Positions 20,520-29,524 are shown, numbered from the stretch's first letter. The stretch: 64,000 nucleotides of DNA from JALYJG01 sp033763555 (GCA_033763555.1 JANRKK010000029.1:26419-90418), one strand, 5' to 3'. The notes: a model not told the origin generated them from the sequence alone. Translations and numbers: made by a program.

Positions 20520-21779
20520 ATGGCGAACGGGCGACGGGTTCATGTGGTGGGCGCAGGCATGGCCGGATTGGCGGCGGCACTGCAACTTTCTTTGGCAGGC
20601 GAAAGCGTCATTTTGTATGAAGGCGCAAATTTTGCCGGGGGCCGTTGCCGCTCCTTTCAGGATCGTGAGCTGGGCTGCCTGATCGATAATGGCAATCATC
20701 TGGTTTTGTCGGGCAATGTCGCGATTCAGGATTACCTGTTCCTGACCAACGCCCGCGCTACGATGAGCGGGCCCGGCGCGGCGATTTTCCCTTTCCTTGA
20801 TCTTGCCAGTGGCGAACGTTGGACCGTCAAGATGAATGAGGGCCGCATTCCCTGGTGGATTTTCAACAAGAACCGCCGCATCGCCGGAACCACGCCGCTG
20901 GATTACCTGTCGGCTTTGCGCGTGATGACCTCAAGCTCCACCGACCGCGTTGCCGATCGGCTCGACACAAAATCGCTGTTTTACAAGCGTTTCTGGGAGC
21001 CTCTGGTCATCGGTGCGCTGAACACCGAAGCTGAAACTTCCTCGGCTAAATTATTGGCTAATATCTTCATGCAAAGTTTCGGCGCGGGCGGCCGCGCTTG
21101 CCATCCGCTGATTCCCAAGCAGGGCCTATCGGAAAGTTTCGTCCATCCCTGCCTTGAAGTGTTGAAGCAGAAAAATGTCGAGATTAAATACAGCCATCGT
21201 TTGGGCGAGATCAAAATTGTGCGCGGTGCCGTGCGTGAATTGCAGTTCAACCGCGACAAGGTCGATGTCGCACCGAAGGACTGGGTGGTTCTGGCGCTGC
21301 CCGCCTGGGTAACGAAAGCGCTGCTGCCGAAAGTCACGACGCCGTTGGAGTTCCGTTCCATCATCAACGCGCATTACCGGGTGGATGGGGTCGATCCCGG
21401 CCTTGGTTTTATCGGGCTGCTGGGCGGCATTGCCGAATGGGCCTTCATCCGTAACGGTGTGGTGTCCGCGACCGTCAGCTGTGCCGAGCGTTACAGCTCC
21501 TATCCCGTGCGTGATCTGGCGACCTCCATCTGGCATGATCTGGCGCAGTTATGCCGTCTTGACCCGGAAAAAGTTCCGCCACGGCGTATTTTCAAGGAAC
21601 AATACGCCACCTTCGCTGCAACGCCGGAGCAGAATATGCTGCGGCCTTCGGCCTATACAGGCTGGTCGAATCTGGCACTGGCGGGGGAATGGACGGATAC
21701 GGGGCTGCCTTCCACCATTGAAGGGGCCATCCGCTCCGGCTTCAAGGCGGCGCAGCTGGTCATGCGCTGGACGGATTAG
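20520..21779 (+). CDS. hpnE: Hydroxysqualene dehydroxylase, HpnE-like
   Basis: A 419-residue FAD-dependent amine-oxidase-like protein with the N-terminal dinucleotide fold VHVVGAGMAGLAAALQLSLAG followed by YEGANFAGGRCRSF. The C-terminal end has the FAD-contacting block LALAGEWTDTGLPSTIEGAIRSG. HpnE reduces hydroxysqualene to squalene. It starts two bases after hpnD. A carotenoid desaturase is the main alternative, but the hpnD neighbour favours HpnE. Confidence 0.87.
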   Translation: MANGRRVHVVGAGMAGLAAALQLSLAGESVILYEGANFAGGRCRSFQDRELGCLIDNGNHLVLSGNVAIQDYLFLTNARATMSGPGAAIFPFLDLASGERWTVKMNEGRIPWWIFNKNRRIAGTTPLDYLSALRVMTSSSTDRVADRLDTKSLFYKRFWEPLVIGALNTEAETSSAKLLANIFMQSFGAGGRACHPLIPKQGLSESFVHPCLEVLKQKNVEIKYSHRLGEIKIVRGAVRELQFNRDKVDVAPKDWVVLALPAWVTKALLPKVTTPLEFRSIINAHYRVDGVDPGLGFIGLLGGIAEWAFIRNGVVSATVSCAERYSSYPVRDLATSIWHDLAQLCRLDPEKVPPRRIFKEQYATFAATPEQNMLRPSAYTGWSNLALAGEWTDTGLPSTIEGAIRSGFKAAQLVMRWTD

Positions 21780-21780
21780 C

Positions 21781-22152
21781 CTAGGAATCCATAATATTCA
21801 GTTCGACATAGGCGAGCGCCTTGGCCATGGCCCAATGGCGGTTCACCTCGTCATAAGTAAAACCTTTGGCGATGACATCTTGCGGCAGACAGCCTCCAGT
21901 TTCACGTATGATCGTAACAATGGCATTCGCCATTCTTTCGGTGACAGAGAATTTTGCAGAATTCGTAGAGGTTGATGTGCTGCTTGCATCCTCAAAAATT
22001 TTGGGCAGCGAGAAGCGGCAAAACTCTTCGATCTGCCGGGCGTAATCCGCCGCCCGGAGCATGACCGTCTTCTTCGGCAGCCTGCCGCCCTGAATGGCAA
22101 CGACGGCAAAACCAAGAGCCGAGCACAGCAGGCGGATATCTGTGGCGATCAT
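21781..22152 (-). CDS. Hypothetical protein
   Basis: A 123-residue protein without a family I know. The N terminus is mildly hydrophobic (LLCSALGFAVVAIQGG), the C-terminal half looks helical (VTERMANAIVTIIRE). It is convergent with hpnE, one base from its stop, and divergent from the HTH-like gene at 22239. A TTGACA at 22187-22182 on its strand, with TTATAT 17 bases on, would place the transcript start at or next to the ATG, so it may be leaderless. Confidence 0.55.
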   Translation of the reverse strand: MIATDIRLLCSALGFAVVAIQGGRLPKKTVMLRAADYARQIEEFCRFSLPKIFEDASSTSTSTNSAKFSVTERMANAIVTIIRETGGCLPQDVIAKGFTYDEVNRHWAMAKALAYVELNIMDS

Positions 22153-22162
22153 GCCGCCATAT

Positions 22163-22202
22163 AATAGCTGTATTCCTATTATGTCAATAGGATAATAGCT
22201 AT
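22163..22202. promoter_or_regulatory. Imperfect dyad between divergent genes
   Basis: AATAGCTGTATTCCTATT (22163-22180) and AATAGGATAATAGCTATT (22186-22203) are reverse complements at 15 of 18 positions. The site overlaps TTGACA on the minus strand and a GATAAT hexamer (22191-22196) on the plus strand. It looks like a shared operator, possibly for the HTH protein encoded to the right. Confidence 0.5.
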
Positions 22203-22238
22203 TTGACGATTATGGGTATATGGAATTTATCGAGGGGC

Positions 22239-22760
22239 ATGAAAAAGCCCGTTCGCCCCTTTGCGGCCCGCATACCCTTCGATGACCAGCCGCGGCAGGC
22301 TATTGCCCGCGCGCTGGATAAGCGTCAGGAGCTTGATCTCAACTGGATTTCCCAGAATGTGCTGGGGCGGAACCATGCCTATATGTTCCAATATCTCTTC
22401 AAACGCACCCCGGCCGAGCTGAATTACAGCGATGCTGTCAAATTAAGGGGTTTTCTCGGCCTGGATGGCGGGGCATCCAGGCCGGAAAGCCGTTCGCGCA
22501 TGGGCGAGCATCTGCAGGACACGGAATTCAAGGGCAAGCCGGGTCCAACAGATGCTTTGCTGCGTGAGCTGGCGCGCGCGGCGCTGCGGCTGGCAGGGAA
22601 GGGCAAGGCGCAGGCGCTGAGCGATGCTTTGTGGCGCAAGGTGAAAGCCTATTTCGGTCCGGAAACGCAGGAAGGCCGCGCTCCGACGCTGGAGCAGATG
22701 GAGCGTTTCATCCGTGCCGAGGTCGGCGCCAAGCCGAAGGCCACGCGTGGTAAAAAATAA
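22239..22760 (+). CDS. Putative helix-turn-helix DNA-binding protein
   Basis: The region LDLNWISQNVLGRNHAYMFQ and the following KRTPAELNYSDAVKLRGFLG resemble the lambda-repressor-like fold found in alphaproteobacterial XRE/S24-type regulators, but no S24 peptidase domain follows; the C-terminal part is helical and ends in a basic tail (KPKATRGKK). I chose ATG 22239 (173 residues); ATG 22212 and TTG 22203 are in frame. It may bind the dyad just upstream. Regulatory target unknown. Confidence 0.6.
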   Translation: MKKPVRPFAARIPFDDQPRQAIARALDKRQELDLNWISQNVLGRNHAYMFQYLFKRTPAELNYSDAVKLRGFLGLDGGASRPESRSRMGEHLQDTEFKGKPGPTDALLRELARAALRLAGKGKAQALSDALWRKVKAYFGPETQEGRAPTLEQMERFIRAEVGAKPKATRGKK

Positions 22761-23787
22761 ATCCGCAAAAAACACCCGAAGCGTGGCGATCTGGCTTTTC
22801 GCCTGCTGCGGCATGGTGTTTGCCATGGCGCTGCTGGGTGCGATCACGCGCCTGACGGAATCGGGACTTTCCATCACCGACTGGAATCCGGTCATGGGCG
22901 CCTTGCCGCCTTTGGGCGAAGCGGCGTGGAACAAGGCGTTCAGCGCCTATCAGGCAATTCCGCAATATCAAATCCTCAATCGCGGCATGACGCTGGAAGA
23001 GTTTAAGGGCATTTATTTCTGGGAATGGCTGCACCGTCTGTGGGGCCGCCTGACAGGCGTGGTTTTTGCTCTGCCGTTCTTGTGGTTTCTGGCGCAGCGT
23101 CGAATTGACCGCACAACAGGGCTAAAACTCGCTGGTATCCTTGCACTTGGCGGGCTGCAGGGCTTTATCGGCTGGTTCATGGTGCAAAGCGGGCTTGAGC
23201 TTCGTACCAGCGTCAGTCCTTACCGCCTTGCTCTGCATCTGGGTTTTGCCGTGCTGCTCTATGCGCTGATGCTGTGGATGGCGTTGGGTCGGGCAGACAT
23301 GATGGAGGTTAAAGCTTCCAAAAACATTCAGCGTTTCGGGTGGCTCGTTCTGGGTTTGTTGGGATTGACGATGATCTGGGGCGCGTTGGTTGCGGGCCTG
23401 CGCGCAGGCGAAGCCTATAATACCTGGCCCTTGATGGAGGGTGAGTTTCTGCCCGCCGCCGCATGGGCGCTGCAACCAAAATGGCTGAATTTTTTTGAAA
23501 ATCTCGCGCTGGTGCAATTCATTCATCGCTGGCTGGGGCCGTTAACGGTGCTGGGTATTCTTGCCTGGACAGCGCGGCTGTGGCGCAAGGCAGGCCGGGA
23601 TGAAAAATTCTGGATCTATGCGCTTGGCTCGATGGCGATTTTGCAGACCGCGCTTGGCCTTGCCACTCTGCTAACACATGTCGATATTGTTCTGGCCGTC
23701 GCGCATCAGGCGGGGGCGTTGATGCTGCTTTCGCTGATGCTCGTCAATCTGCGGATGATTTCTGGAACGCTGAAAACCCGTAAATAA
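22747..23787 (+). CDS. ctaA: Haem A synthase
   Basis: About 346 residues with eight hydrophobic segments and the COX15/CtaA blocks MALLGAITRLTESGLSITDW, YFWEWLHRLWGRLTGVVF and LVQFIHRWLGPLTVLG, which hold the haem-ligating histidines. It oxidises the haem O methyl group to give haem A for cytochrome oxidase. I chose the GTG at 22747, which follows GAAGG and overlaps the previous gene; a GTG at 22714 is also possible. It converges with surf1 and their ends overlap by 44 bases. Confidence 0.93.
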   Translation: MVKNKSAKNTRSVAIWLFACCGMVFAMALLGAITRLTESGLSITDWNPVMGALPPLGEAAWNKAFSAYQAIPQYQILNRGMTLEEFKGIYFWEWLHRLWGRLTGVVFALPFLWFLAQRRIDRTTGLKLAGILALGGLQGFIGWFMVQSGLELRTSVSPYRLALHLGFAVLLYALMLWMALGRADMMEVKASKNIQRFGWLVLGLLGLTMIWGALVAGLRAGEAYNTWPLMEGEFLPAAAWALQPKWLNFFENLALVQFIHRWLGPLTVLGILAWTARLWRKAGRDEKFWIYALGSMAILQTALGLATLLTHVDIVLAVAHQAGALMLLSLMLVNLRMISGTLKTRK

Positions 23788-24433
23788 TCAGAAGCGCCAG
23801 AGCCAGCGCGTACCAGGTGATGGCATAGCCAAGATGATTGTTCGGCAGATTCAGGCGCGTCTGTCCGCCGACCGGGTAGCCGCCGGGGTTCGGCGCGGCA
23901 TCGGCTTCCAGCACAAAAGGAAGAAATTCCGGTAACGAAACAAGCCTTACAATCTTTTGCTTGTCAGAAGGCTGCATCCAACCTTGAGGCGCCACGCGCA
24001 GGATGCCCTTGATGGTTACGGTGTTGGATAGTTGCCCCGGCTTGCGCGTGTCGGGAAGTTTTTTGCCGTAAGGCACCCAGCCGCGATTGACGAGAAGGTA
24101 GCGGTTCTTTTTCAAGCGTAGTGGCGTCAGAACATGATAGCCGCCTTCGCCTTTTGGTGAGATGGCGGTGGTGTAGATTTCCTTGCCGTTCTGGAAAATT
24201 CCCGAAGCATAGGCGTTGCGGTAATCGACATGCGCGCTGTCGGCGAAGCGGGCGGCATCGACAGGCGCTTCTTTCATGCGCATTTCGATGGTTGCGATCA
24301 GATTTTCTTTCCAGTGCAGCCGCTCAACCTGCCAAGTGCCGAGCCCGGCAAGGATGGCGAATATCACGAGCGTGAGAAAGGTCGGCCAGAGGCGGAGAGT
24401 GAAAATGCCGCCGCCGATGCGAAAACGCATCAA
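23744..24433 (-). CDS. surf1: SURF1 family cytochrome oxidase assembly protein
   Basis: The 229-residue protein has the SURF1 layout of two membrane helices at the ends (LWPTFLTLVIFAILAGLGTWQ near residue 14 and LGYAITWYALALALLIIYG near 200) with a periplasmic domain between them containing LVNRGWVP. SURF1 helps insert haem A into subunit I. It overlaps the upstream ctaE by four bases as the last gene of the oxidase operon. Confidence 0.92.
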   Translation of the reverse strand: MMRFRIGGGIFTLRLWPTFLTLVIFAILAGLGTWQVERLHWKENLIATIEMRMKEAPVDAARFADSAHVDYRNAYASGIFQNGKEIYTTAISPKGEGGYHVLTPLRLKKNRYLLVNRGWVPYGKKLPDTRKPGQLSNTVTIKGILRVAPQGWMQPSDKQKIVRLVSLPEFLPFVLEADAAPNPGGYPVGGQTRLNLPNNHLGYAITWYALALALLIIYGFSAFQKSSAD

Positions 24434-25284
24434 TGCGCGCCGTACCAGTAAACAGAGATGAAGAGGAACAGCCAGACGACGTCAACGAAATGCCAGTACC
24501 AGGCGGCAGCCTCAAGGCCGAAATGGCTGTCCGGTGTGAAATGACCTTTCCCGGCGCGCCATAAACAAACGGCCAAAAAGATTGTGCCGATGATAACGTG
24601 TAGTCCGTGAAAGCCTGTCGCCATGAAGAAGGTTGCACCAAAAATGCCGCTGGTGATCCCGAATTGCGCATGGTGGTACTCATAAGCCTGAAACAAGCTG
24701 AACGTCAGGCCCAAAGCAACGGTAATGGCCAGCGCGTTGATCAGATCCTTCCGGTTGCCTTCCAGTACGGCGTGATGCGCCCATGTCACCGTCGTTCCTG
24801 ACAGCAGCAGGATCAGCGTCATGATGAAAGGCATATCAAACGGGTCGAAAGTCTTGATGTTGGCCGGGGGCCAGATGCCGCCGATGGCTTCCTTGGGGAA
24901 AAGCGCCGCATCGTAATAGGCCCAGAAGAAGGCGGCAAAGAACATCACTTCCGAGGCAATGAACAAGGCCATGCCGTAGCGCAGGCCGATTTTCACCAGT
25001 GGGGAATGGGCATGCTCGACCGAGGATTCGCGGATAATGTCGCGCCACCAGAAAAACATGACCGCCAGAACGCAGGCCAGTCCGGCCAGAAGAATTTTCA
25101 GATCAAAAGTGAAAGACAGGCCATGCCAGTCGATTTTGGTTTTATGCATGAACAGGACAGCCGCGCCTGCCAGCAGGCCCGCCGCCAGTGCGCCGAGCAG
25201 GGGCCATACGGATGGCCGCACCAAATGGTAGGGCTGCGGAATGCCGCTATCTTCGTAATGCAGGGTGTCGTCGCCTTTGCTCAT
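24430..25284 (-). CDS. ctaE: Cytochrome c oxidase subunit III
   Basis: A 284-residue protein with seven membrane helices and the subunit III motifs HLVRPSVWPLLGALAAG, WWRDIIRES, GMALFIASEVMFFAAFFWAY with the conserved glutamate, and GFHGLHVIIGTIFL. It stabilises the catalytic core of aa3 oxidase in the inner membrane. It follows ctaG by nine bases. Confidence 0.95.
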   Translation of the reverse strand: MSKGDDTLHYEDSGIPQPYHLVRPSVWPLLGALAAGLLAGAAVLFMHKTKIDWHGLSFTFDLKILLAGLACVLAVMFFWWRDIIRESSVEHAHSPLVKIGLRYGMALFIASEVMFFAAFFWAYYDAALFPKEAIGGIWPPANIKTFDPFDMPFIMTLILLLSGTTVTWAHHAVLEGNRKDLINALAITVALGLTFSLFQAYEYHHAQFGITSGIFGATFFMATGFHGLHVIIGTIFLAVCLWRAGKGHFTPDSHFGLEAAAWYWHFVDVVWLFLFISVYWYGAH

Positions 25285-25293
25285 GCGTGAACC

Positions 25294-25833
25294 TCACTTG
25301 GCCTGCTTTTTAACGGGAAAGAAAGTATAGGACAAAGTTATGTTGTCGACATCCTTGTTTTGCGGGTCGTCGGCCATGGCCGGGTCGACGAAAAACTGCA
25401 CTGGAAATTCCATGGTCTGGCCCGGTTTTAAGGCCTGCTTTTCAAAGCAGAAACACTCGATTTTGTTGAAATATTCCCCGGCCCGGTCGGGCTGGACATT
25501 GAAGGTGGATGTGCCTGTGGTCAGCTTGTCGCTGCGGTTGCGGGCGCGGTACTTGACCGTGACAGTTTCGCCAAGCCGGACGCGAACGCTGCGAGTTTCA
25601 GGGGCAAAATCCCAGGGCAGGGCGGGGTCGGTGTTGGCGTCGAAGGAGACTGTAACCATGCGCTCCTTGATCTGGGTCGGCGCGACCGTAGCGCGCTGGA
25701 CCGTGCCGCCAAAGCCCGTGACGCGGCAGAACAGATTGTAAAGCGGCACCGAGGCATAGGCCAAACCGATCATCAGAAAAACGCCCGCGATCAGCGCAAG
25801 AAGAATGCGGCGGTTTTTGTCAGCGCGCTTCAT
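25294..25833 (-). CDS. ctaG: Cytochrome c oxidase assembly protein CtaG/Cox11
   Basis: A 179-residue protein anchored by one helix (ILLALIAGVFLMIGLAYASVPLY near residue 10) with a periplasmic copper-binding domain; FNKIECFCFEKQAL contains the CxC copper site of Cox11. It delivers copper to CuB in subunit I. Its start codon overlaps the stop of the small upstream gene (ATGA). Confidence 0.95.
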   Translation of the reverse strand: MKRADKNRRILLALIAGVFLMIGLAYASVPLYNLFCRVTGFGGTVQRATVAPTQIKERMVTVSFDANTDPALPWDFAPETRSVRVRLGETVTVKYRARNRSDKLTTGTSTFNVQPDRAGEYFNKIECFCFEKQALKPGQTMEFPVQFFVDPAMADDPQNKDVDNITLSYTFFPVKKQAK

Positions 25834-25970
25834 GGCCCGTATCCCAGGCGAATTTTCACGATCGTAATGCCGTAAACCAGAACCACAAAAATAACCAGGG
25901 CGAGAAACACGGCCCAGTTACGGCCGCGCAGGCGCTTCAGGCGGTCTTTACCGGATGATTTTTTTGCCAT
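25830..25970 (-). CDS. Small membrane protein of the oxidase operon (CoxF-like)
   Basis: A 46-residue frame from ATG 25970 encodes a basic N terminus (MAKKSSGKDRLKRLRGRN), one membrane helix (WAVFLALVIFVVLVYGITIV) and a short basic tail. It fills the gap between ctaB and ctaG, one base from the ctaB ORF and overlapping ctaG by ATGA. A small one-helix protein at this place is a known feature of alphaproteobacterial cta operons. Its role in oxidase assembly is inferred from position. Confidence 0.75.
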   Translation of the reverse strand: MAKKSSGKDRLKRLRGRNWAVFLALVIFVVLVYGITIVKIRLGYGP

Positions 25971-25971
25971 G

Positions 25972-26877
25972 TCAGCCCATGCGGTCAGCCATCAGCAGGC
26001 TGAGAAGAAGGAAAAGGTAAAGGATGGAATAGCCGAACATCTGCCGCGCCGCTTTGTGCGTTGTATCCAGCATCACGCGCACAGCGCAGGCGATGAAAAG
26101 ACCACTGAGCAGCGCCGCGCCTGCGAGATAAATCAGCCCGGCCGTTTGCGTGGCATAGGGCGCAAGGCTGAGGGGGAGCAGCAGCAGCGTGTAGATCAGC
26201 ATTTCGATCTTGGTACGACGCTCGCCCTTCACGACGGGAAGCATGGGGATGCCTGCGCGGCGGTAATCTTCATTGCGGTAAAGCGCCAGCGCCCAGAAAT
26301 GCGGCGGCGTCCAAAAGAAAATGATCAGGAAAAGAATGATGGCGGGAAGTCCAATCTGGCCCGTCACGGCAGCCCAGGCAATCACAGGCGGAAAGGCCCC
26401 GGCCGCGCCGCCAATGACGATATTCTGCGGTGTCCGGCGCTTGAGGCCCATGGTGTAGACAAAGACGTAAAAAGCGGCGGCAAAAGCCAGCAATCCGGCA
26501 GCCAGAAGATTAACCGCCAGCGCCATGAGAAATACGGCGGCAAAGATCAGCGCGCCGCCAAATTCCAGTGCGGTTTCCGGTGCAATGCGGCCCTGGGGAA
26601 TAGGGCGTGTTTTCGTCCGTGACATCACGGCATCGATATCGCGGTCATACCACATGTTGATTGCCGCGCTGCCGCCGGAAGCAAGCGCGATACAGAGGAT
26701 GGTCACGAAACCGAGCAGAGGGTGGATAGAGCCGGGGGCGGCGATCAGCCCGGCAATTCCGCTGAACACCACCAGCGACATGACGCGCGGCTTGAGAAGC
26801 TCGATATAGTCGCGAACCCCCGCAACCTCGGCGGGCAGAAGAGAAGTGTCAGCTGTCAAAAAGGCCGGGTTGTTCAT
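25972..26877 (-). CDS. ctaB: Protohaem IX farnesyltransferase (haem O synthase)
   Basis: A 301-residue UbiA-family membrane protein. The first aspartate-rich motif is in NMWYDRDIDAVMSRTKTRPI near residue 74-92, and LLKPRVMSLVVFSGIAGL marks the CtaB N terminus. It adds a farnesyl group to haem B, making haem O for CtaA. It lies between ctaD and the small gene at 25830 in the leftward operon. Confidence 0.95.
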   Translation of the reverse strand: MNNPAFLTADTSLLPAEVAGVRDYIELLKPRVMSLVVFSGIAGLIAAPGSIHPLLGFVTILCIALASGGSAAINMWYDRDIDAVMSRTKTRPIPQGRIAPETALEFGGALIFAAVFLMALAVNLLAAGLLAFAAAFYVFVYTMGLKRRTPQNIVIGGAAGAFPPVIAWAAVTGQIGLPAIILFLIIFFWTPPHFWALALYRNEDYRRAGIPMLPVVKGERRTKIEMLIYTLLLLPLSLAPYATQTAGLIYLAGAALLSGLFIACAVRVMLDTTHKAARQMFGYSILYLFLLLSLLMADRMG

Positions 26878-26900
26878 GCGTATCCGGATACCTGCTTGCG

Positions 26901-28514
26901 TTACCGGGTTTCGGCGACTTTCGGCAGGGTTTCAAATGTATGGAAAGGCGGCGGCGAGGATTGCGTCCATTCCAGAGTCGTCGCGCCTTCGCCCCAGTAA
27001 TTCGCGCCGACCTTCTTGCCCCAGAAAATCGTGTAGATCGCGACGAAGACAAAAAACACGGCCGAGCCGAAGGAAATCATCGCACCGTACGAGGAGACCA
27101 TGTTCCAGCCCTGAAAAGCATCGGGATAATCGGGAATGCGCCGCGGCATGCCCTGCAGCCCCAGGAAGTGCATGGGGAAGAAGGTCAGGTTGACGCCGAT
27201 AAAGGTCATCCAGAAATGCAATTGCCCCGCCCATTCGGGATAGGTGCGGCCGGACATCTTGCCAATCCAATAATAAAACCCCGCGAAGATGCCGAACACA
27301 GCGCCCAGCGACAGCACATAATGGAAGTGCGCAACCACATAATAGGTGTCATGCACGACGACATCGACCGGGGCGTTGGCCAGAACCACGCCTGTCACGC
27401 CACCGACGGTAAAGAGGAAGATGAATCCCACCGCCCACAGCATCGGCGTCTTCATCCGGATGGAGCCGCCCCACATGGTGGCAATCCATGAGAAAATCTT
27501 GATACCCGTCGGCACGGCGATGATCATGGTCGCGGCGGCGAAGTAGGCGCGCGTGTTGATGTCGAGGCCAACCGTGAACATATGGTGCGCCCAGACGATG
27601 AAGCCGATGAAGCCGATCGCCACCATCGCGTAAGCCATGCCGAGATAGCCGAAAATCGGCTTGCGGCTGAAGGTGGAGACAATCTGGCTGATGATACCGA
27701 AGGCGGGCAGGATCATGATGTAAACTTCGGGATGGCCGAAGAACCAGAACAGATGCTGGAACAGTAGCGGATCGCCGCCGCCTGCCGGGTCGAAGAAGCT
27801 GGTGCCGAAATTACGGTCGGTCAGCAGCATGGTGATCGCGCCACCCAGAACCGGAACCGCAAGCAGCAGCAGGAAAGCCGTGATCAGCATGCCCCAGATG
27901 AAAAGTGGCATGCGGTGCAGCGTCATGCCCGGTGCGCGCATATTGAAGATGGTGGTAATGAAATTCAGTGCGCCGAGAATGGAGGAAGCGCCTGCCAGAT
28001 GGAGGGAGAAGATCGCCATATCCATCGAGGCTCCGGGATGGCCCAGCGCCGAGGACAGCGGAGGATAAATCGTCCATCCGGTTCCCGCGCCGGGGCCGAC
28101 AAAGGCTGAACCCATCAAAAGGGCGAAGGACGGGATCAGGAGCCAGAAGCTGACATTGTTCAGGCGTGGAAAGGCCATGTCCGGCGCACCGATCATCAAA
28201 GGGATGAACCAGTTGCCGAAACCGCCGATCAGCGCGGGCATAACGGTGAAGAACACCATGATCAGCCCGTGCGCGGTGACGAAGACATTCCATTGCTGCC
28301 CGTCGGCGAAATATTGCGCGCCGGGATGCAGAAGCTCCAGCCGCATCAGAAGCGAGAAGAAACCGCCGATCAAACCCGCGATGACGGCGAACAGCAGGTA
28401 AAGCGTGCCGATATCCTTGTGGTTGGTGGAGCAGAACCAGCGGACAAAGAATCCCGGCTTGTGATCGTGATGGTGATCATGATGCGCGACGGATTTGGAA
28501 CGCCTGGTGACCAT
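26901..28514 (-). CDS. ctaD: Cytochrome c oxidase subunit I, aa3 type A1
   Basis: A 537-residue haem-copper oxidase subunit with twelve membrane helices. FWFFGHPEVYIMILPAFGII carries the D-channel glutamate and the His-Tyr pair of A1-type enzymes, and VVHDTYYVVAHFHYVLSLGA the haem a and a3 ligands. GGFGNWF holds the D-channel asparagine. The N terminus is histidine-rich (AHHDHHHDHK). It reduces oxygen and pumps protons. It follows ctaC by 12 bases. Confidence 0.97.
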   Translation of the reverse strand: MVTRRSKSVAHHDHHHDHKPGFFVRWFCSTNHKDIGTLYLLFAVIAGLIGGFFSLLMRLELLHPGAQYFADGQQWNVFVTAHGLIMVFFTVMPALIGGFGNWFIPLMIGAPDMAFPRLNNVSFWLLIPSFALLMGSAFVGPGAGTGWTIYPPLSSALGHPGASMDMAIFSLHLAGASSILGALNFITTIFNMRAPGMTLHRMPLFIWGMLITAFLLLLAVPVLGGAITMLLTDRNFGTSFFDPAGGGDPLLFQHLFWFFGHPEVYIMILPAFGIISQIVSTFSRKPIFGYLGMAYAMVAIGFIGFIVWAHHMFTVGLDINTRAYFAAATMIIAVPTGIKIFSWIATMWGGSIRMKTPMLWAVGFIFLFTVGGVTGVVLANAPVDVVVHDTYYVVAHFHYVLSLGAVFGIFAGFYYWIGKMSGRTYPEWAGQLHFWMTFIGVNLTFFPMHFLGLQGMPRRIPDYPDAFQGWNMVSSYGAMISFGSAVFFVFVAIYTIFWGKKVGANYWGEGATTLEWTQSSPPPFHTFETLPKVAETR

Positions 28515-28526
28515 GGTGGTTTTTCC

Positions 28527-29435
28527 TTATTCCGAAGGGGTCGGTTCTTCCGCAGCGGGAGTGGTTGACTTGGCCGCAGCCGCCAGAGGCTGTTTCTTCT
28601 GAATCCATGCCGCGAATTTTTCCGGCGCCACAGCTTCGATGACAATCGGCATGAAAGCGTGGCCTGTGCCGCAGATCATGGAGCATTGGCCATAATAGAC
28701 GCCTTCCTTGTCGATCTTCATCCATAATTCGCTAAGCCTGCCGGGAACGCCCATGCGGTTGACGCCCAGCGACGGGACGAACCAGGAATGTTCCACGTCC
28801 GAAGCGGCAATCTGAACGCGGATATTCTTGCCTGTGGGGAGAACAACGCGGTTATCGACTTCCAGAAGGCGTTTCGGTGTGCCGGGTATGAGCCAGCCTG
28901 GCTGACTTTCCTTGATCAGCTCCGCGGCCTGTGCGTCCGTGACGTCCGAGGCGTTCCAGGTCGGGCGGCTGTCAAAGCCGAGATCGCCGTGATCGGGATA
29001 TTCATATGACCAGTACCATTGATGCGCCGTGACCTTGAGCGTCAGGTCCACCGACGGCGCGCGCTCGGTGTAATACAGCAGCGGAAAGGAAACCAGAGCG
29101 ATGCCGACCAGAACCAGGCAGGGAACAAGTGTCCAGACAATCTCCAGCTTGACGTTATGCGTCGTGCGGCTGGGTTTGGGGTTGATGCGCCAATTGTAGC
29201 GGATGACCACATACAGCAGGAGCAGCAATATGAAAACGACGATCAGCGTAATGATATAAAGAAGAATGTCGTGAAACGTGCCAATGCGCGCCTGCATGGT
29301 GGAACCCGCGGGCTGCATGCCCAGCCCCCAGGGATGGGGAAAACCTTCGGCCATGGCCGGAAGGCTGAATAGAAATGCGACAGCCCCGGCCAGCACGGCG
29401 CTGAAAAAACCAGTTTTTTGAGGGGGGCGAGGCAA
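28527..29435 (-). CDS. ctaC: Cytochrome c oxidase subunit II
   Basis: About 302 residues: signal peptide ending near SLPAMA, two membrane helices (HDILLYIITLIVVFILLLLL and LEIVWTLVPCLVLVGIALVS), then the periplasmic CuA domain. The CuA site reads GQCSMICGTGHAFM; the glutamate normally between the cysteines (CSExCG) is methionine, confirmed on the DNA. I chose the TTG at 29435 because it follows CGGAG at the right distance; further upstream in-frame starts would push the signal peptide inward. First gene of the oxidase operon. Confidence 0.92.
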   Translation of the reverse strand: MPRPPQKTGFFSAVLAGAVAFLFSLPAMAEGFPHPWGLGMQPAGSTMQARIGTFHDILLYIITLIVVFILLLLLYVVIRYNWRINPKPSRTTHNVKLEIVWTLVPCLVLVGIALVSFPLLYYTERAPSVDLTLKVTAHQWYWSYEYPDHGDLGFDSRPTWNASDVTDAQAAELIKESQPGWLIPGTPKRLLEVDNRVVLPTGKNIRVQIAASDVEHSWFVPSLGVNRMGVPGRLSELWMKIDKEGVYYGQCSMICGTGHAFMPIVIEAVAPEKFAAWIQKKQPLAAAAKSTTPAAEEPTPSE

Positions 29436-29524
29436 ATCGAATCTCCGAAGCGGTTCCTCCAGCGAGTTTATAGCGGATTTAACGCAAGAAGAAAGAGCGG
29501 CGAAACGGCCTGTTCTACAAGGCT

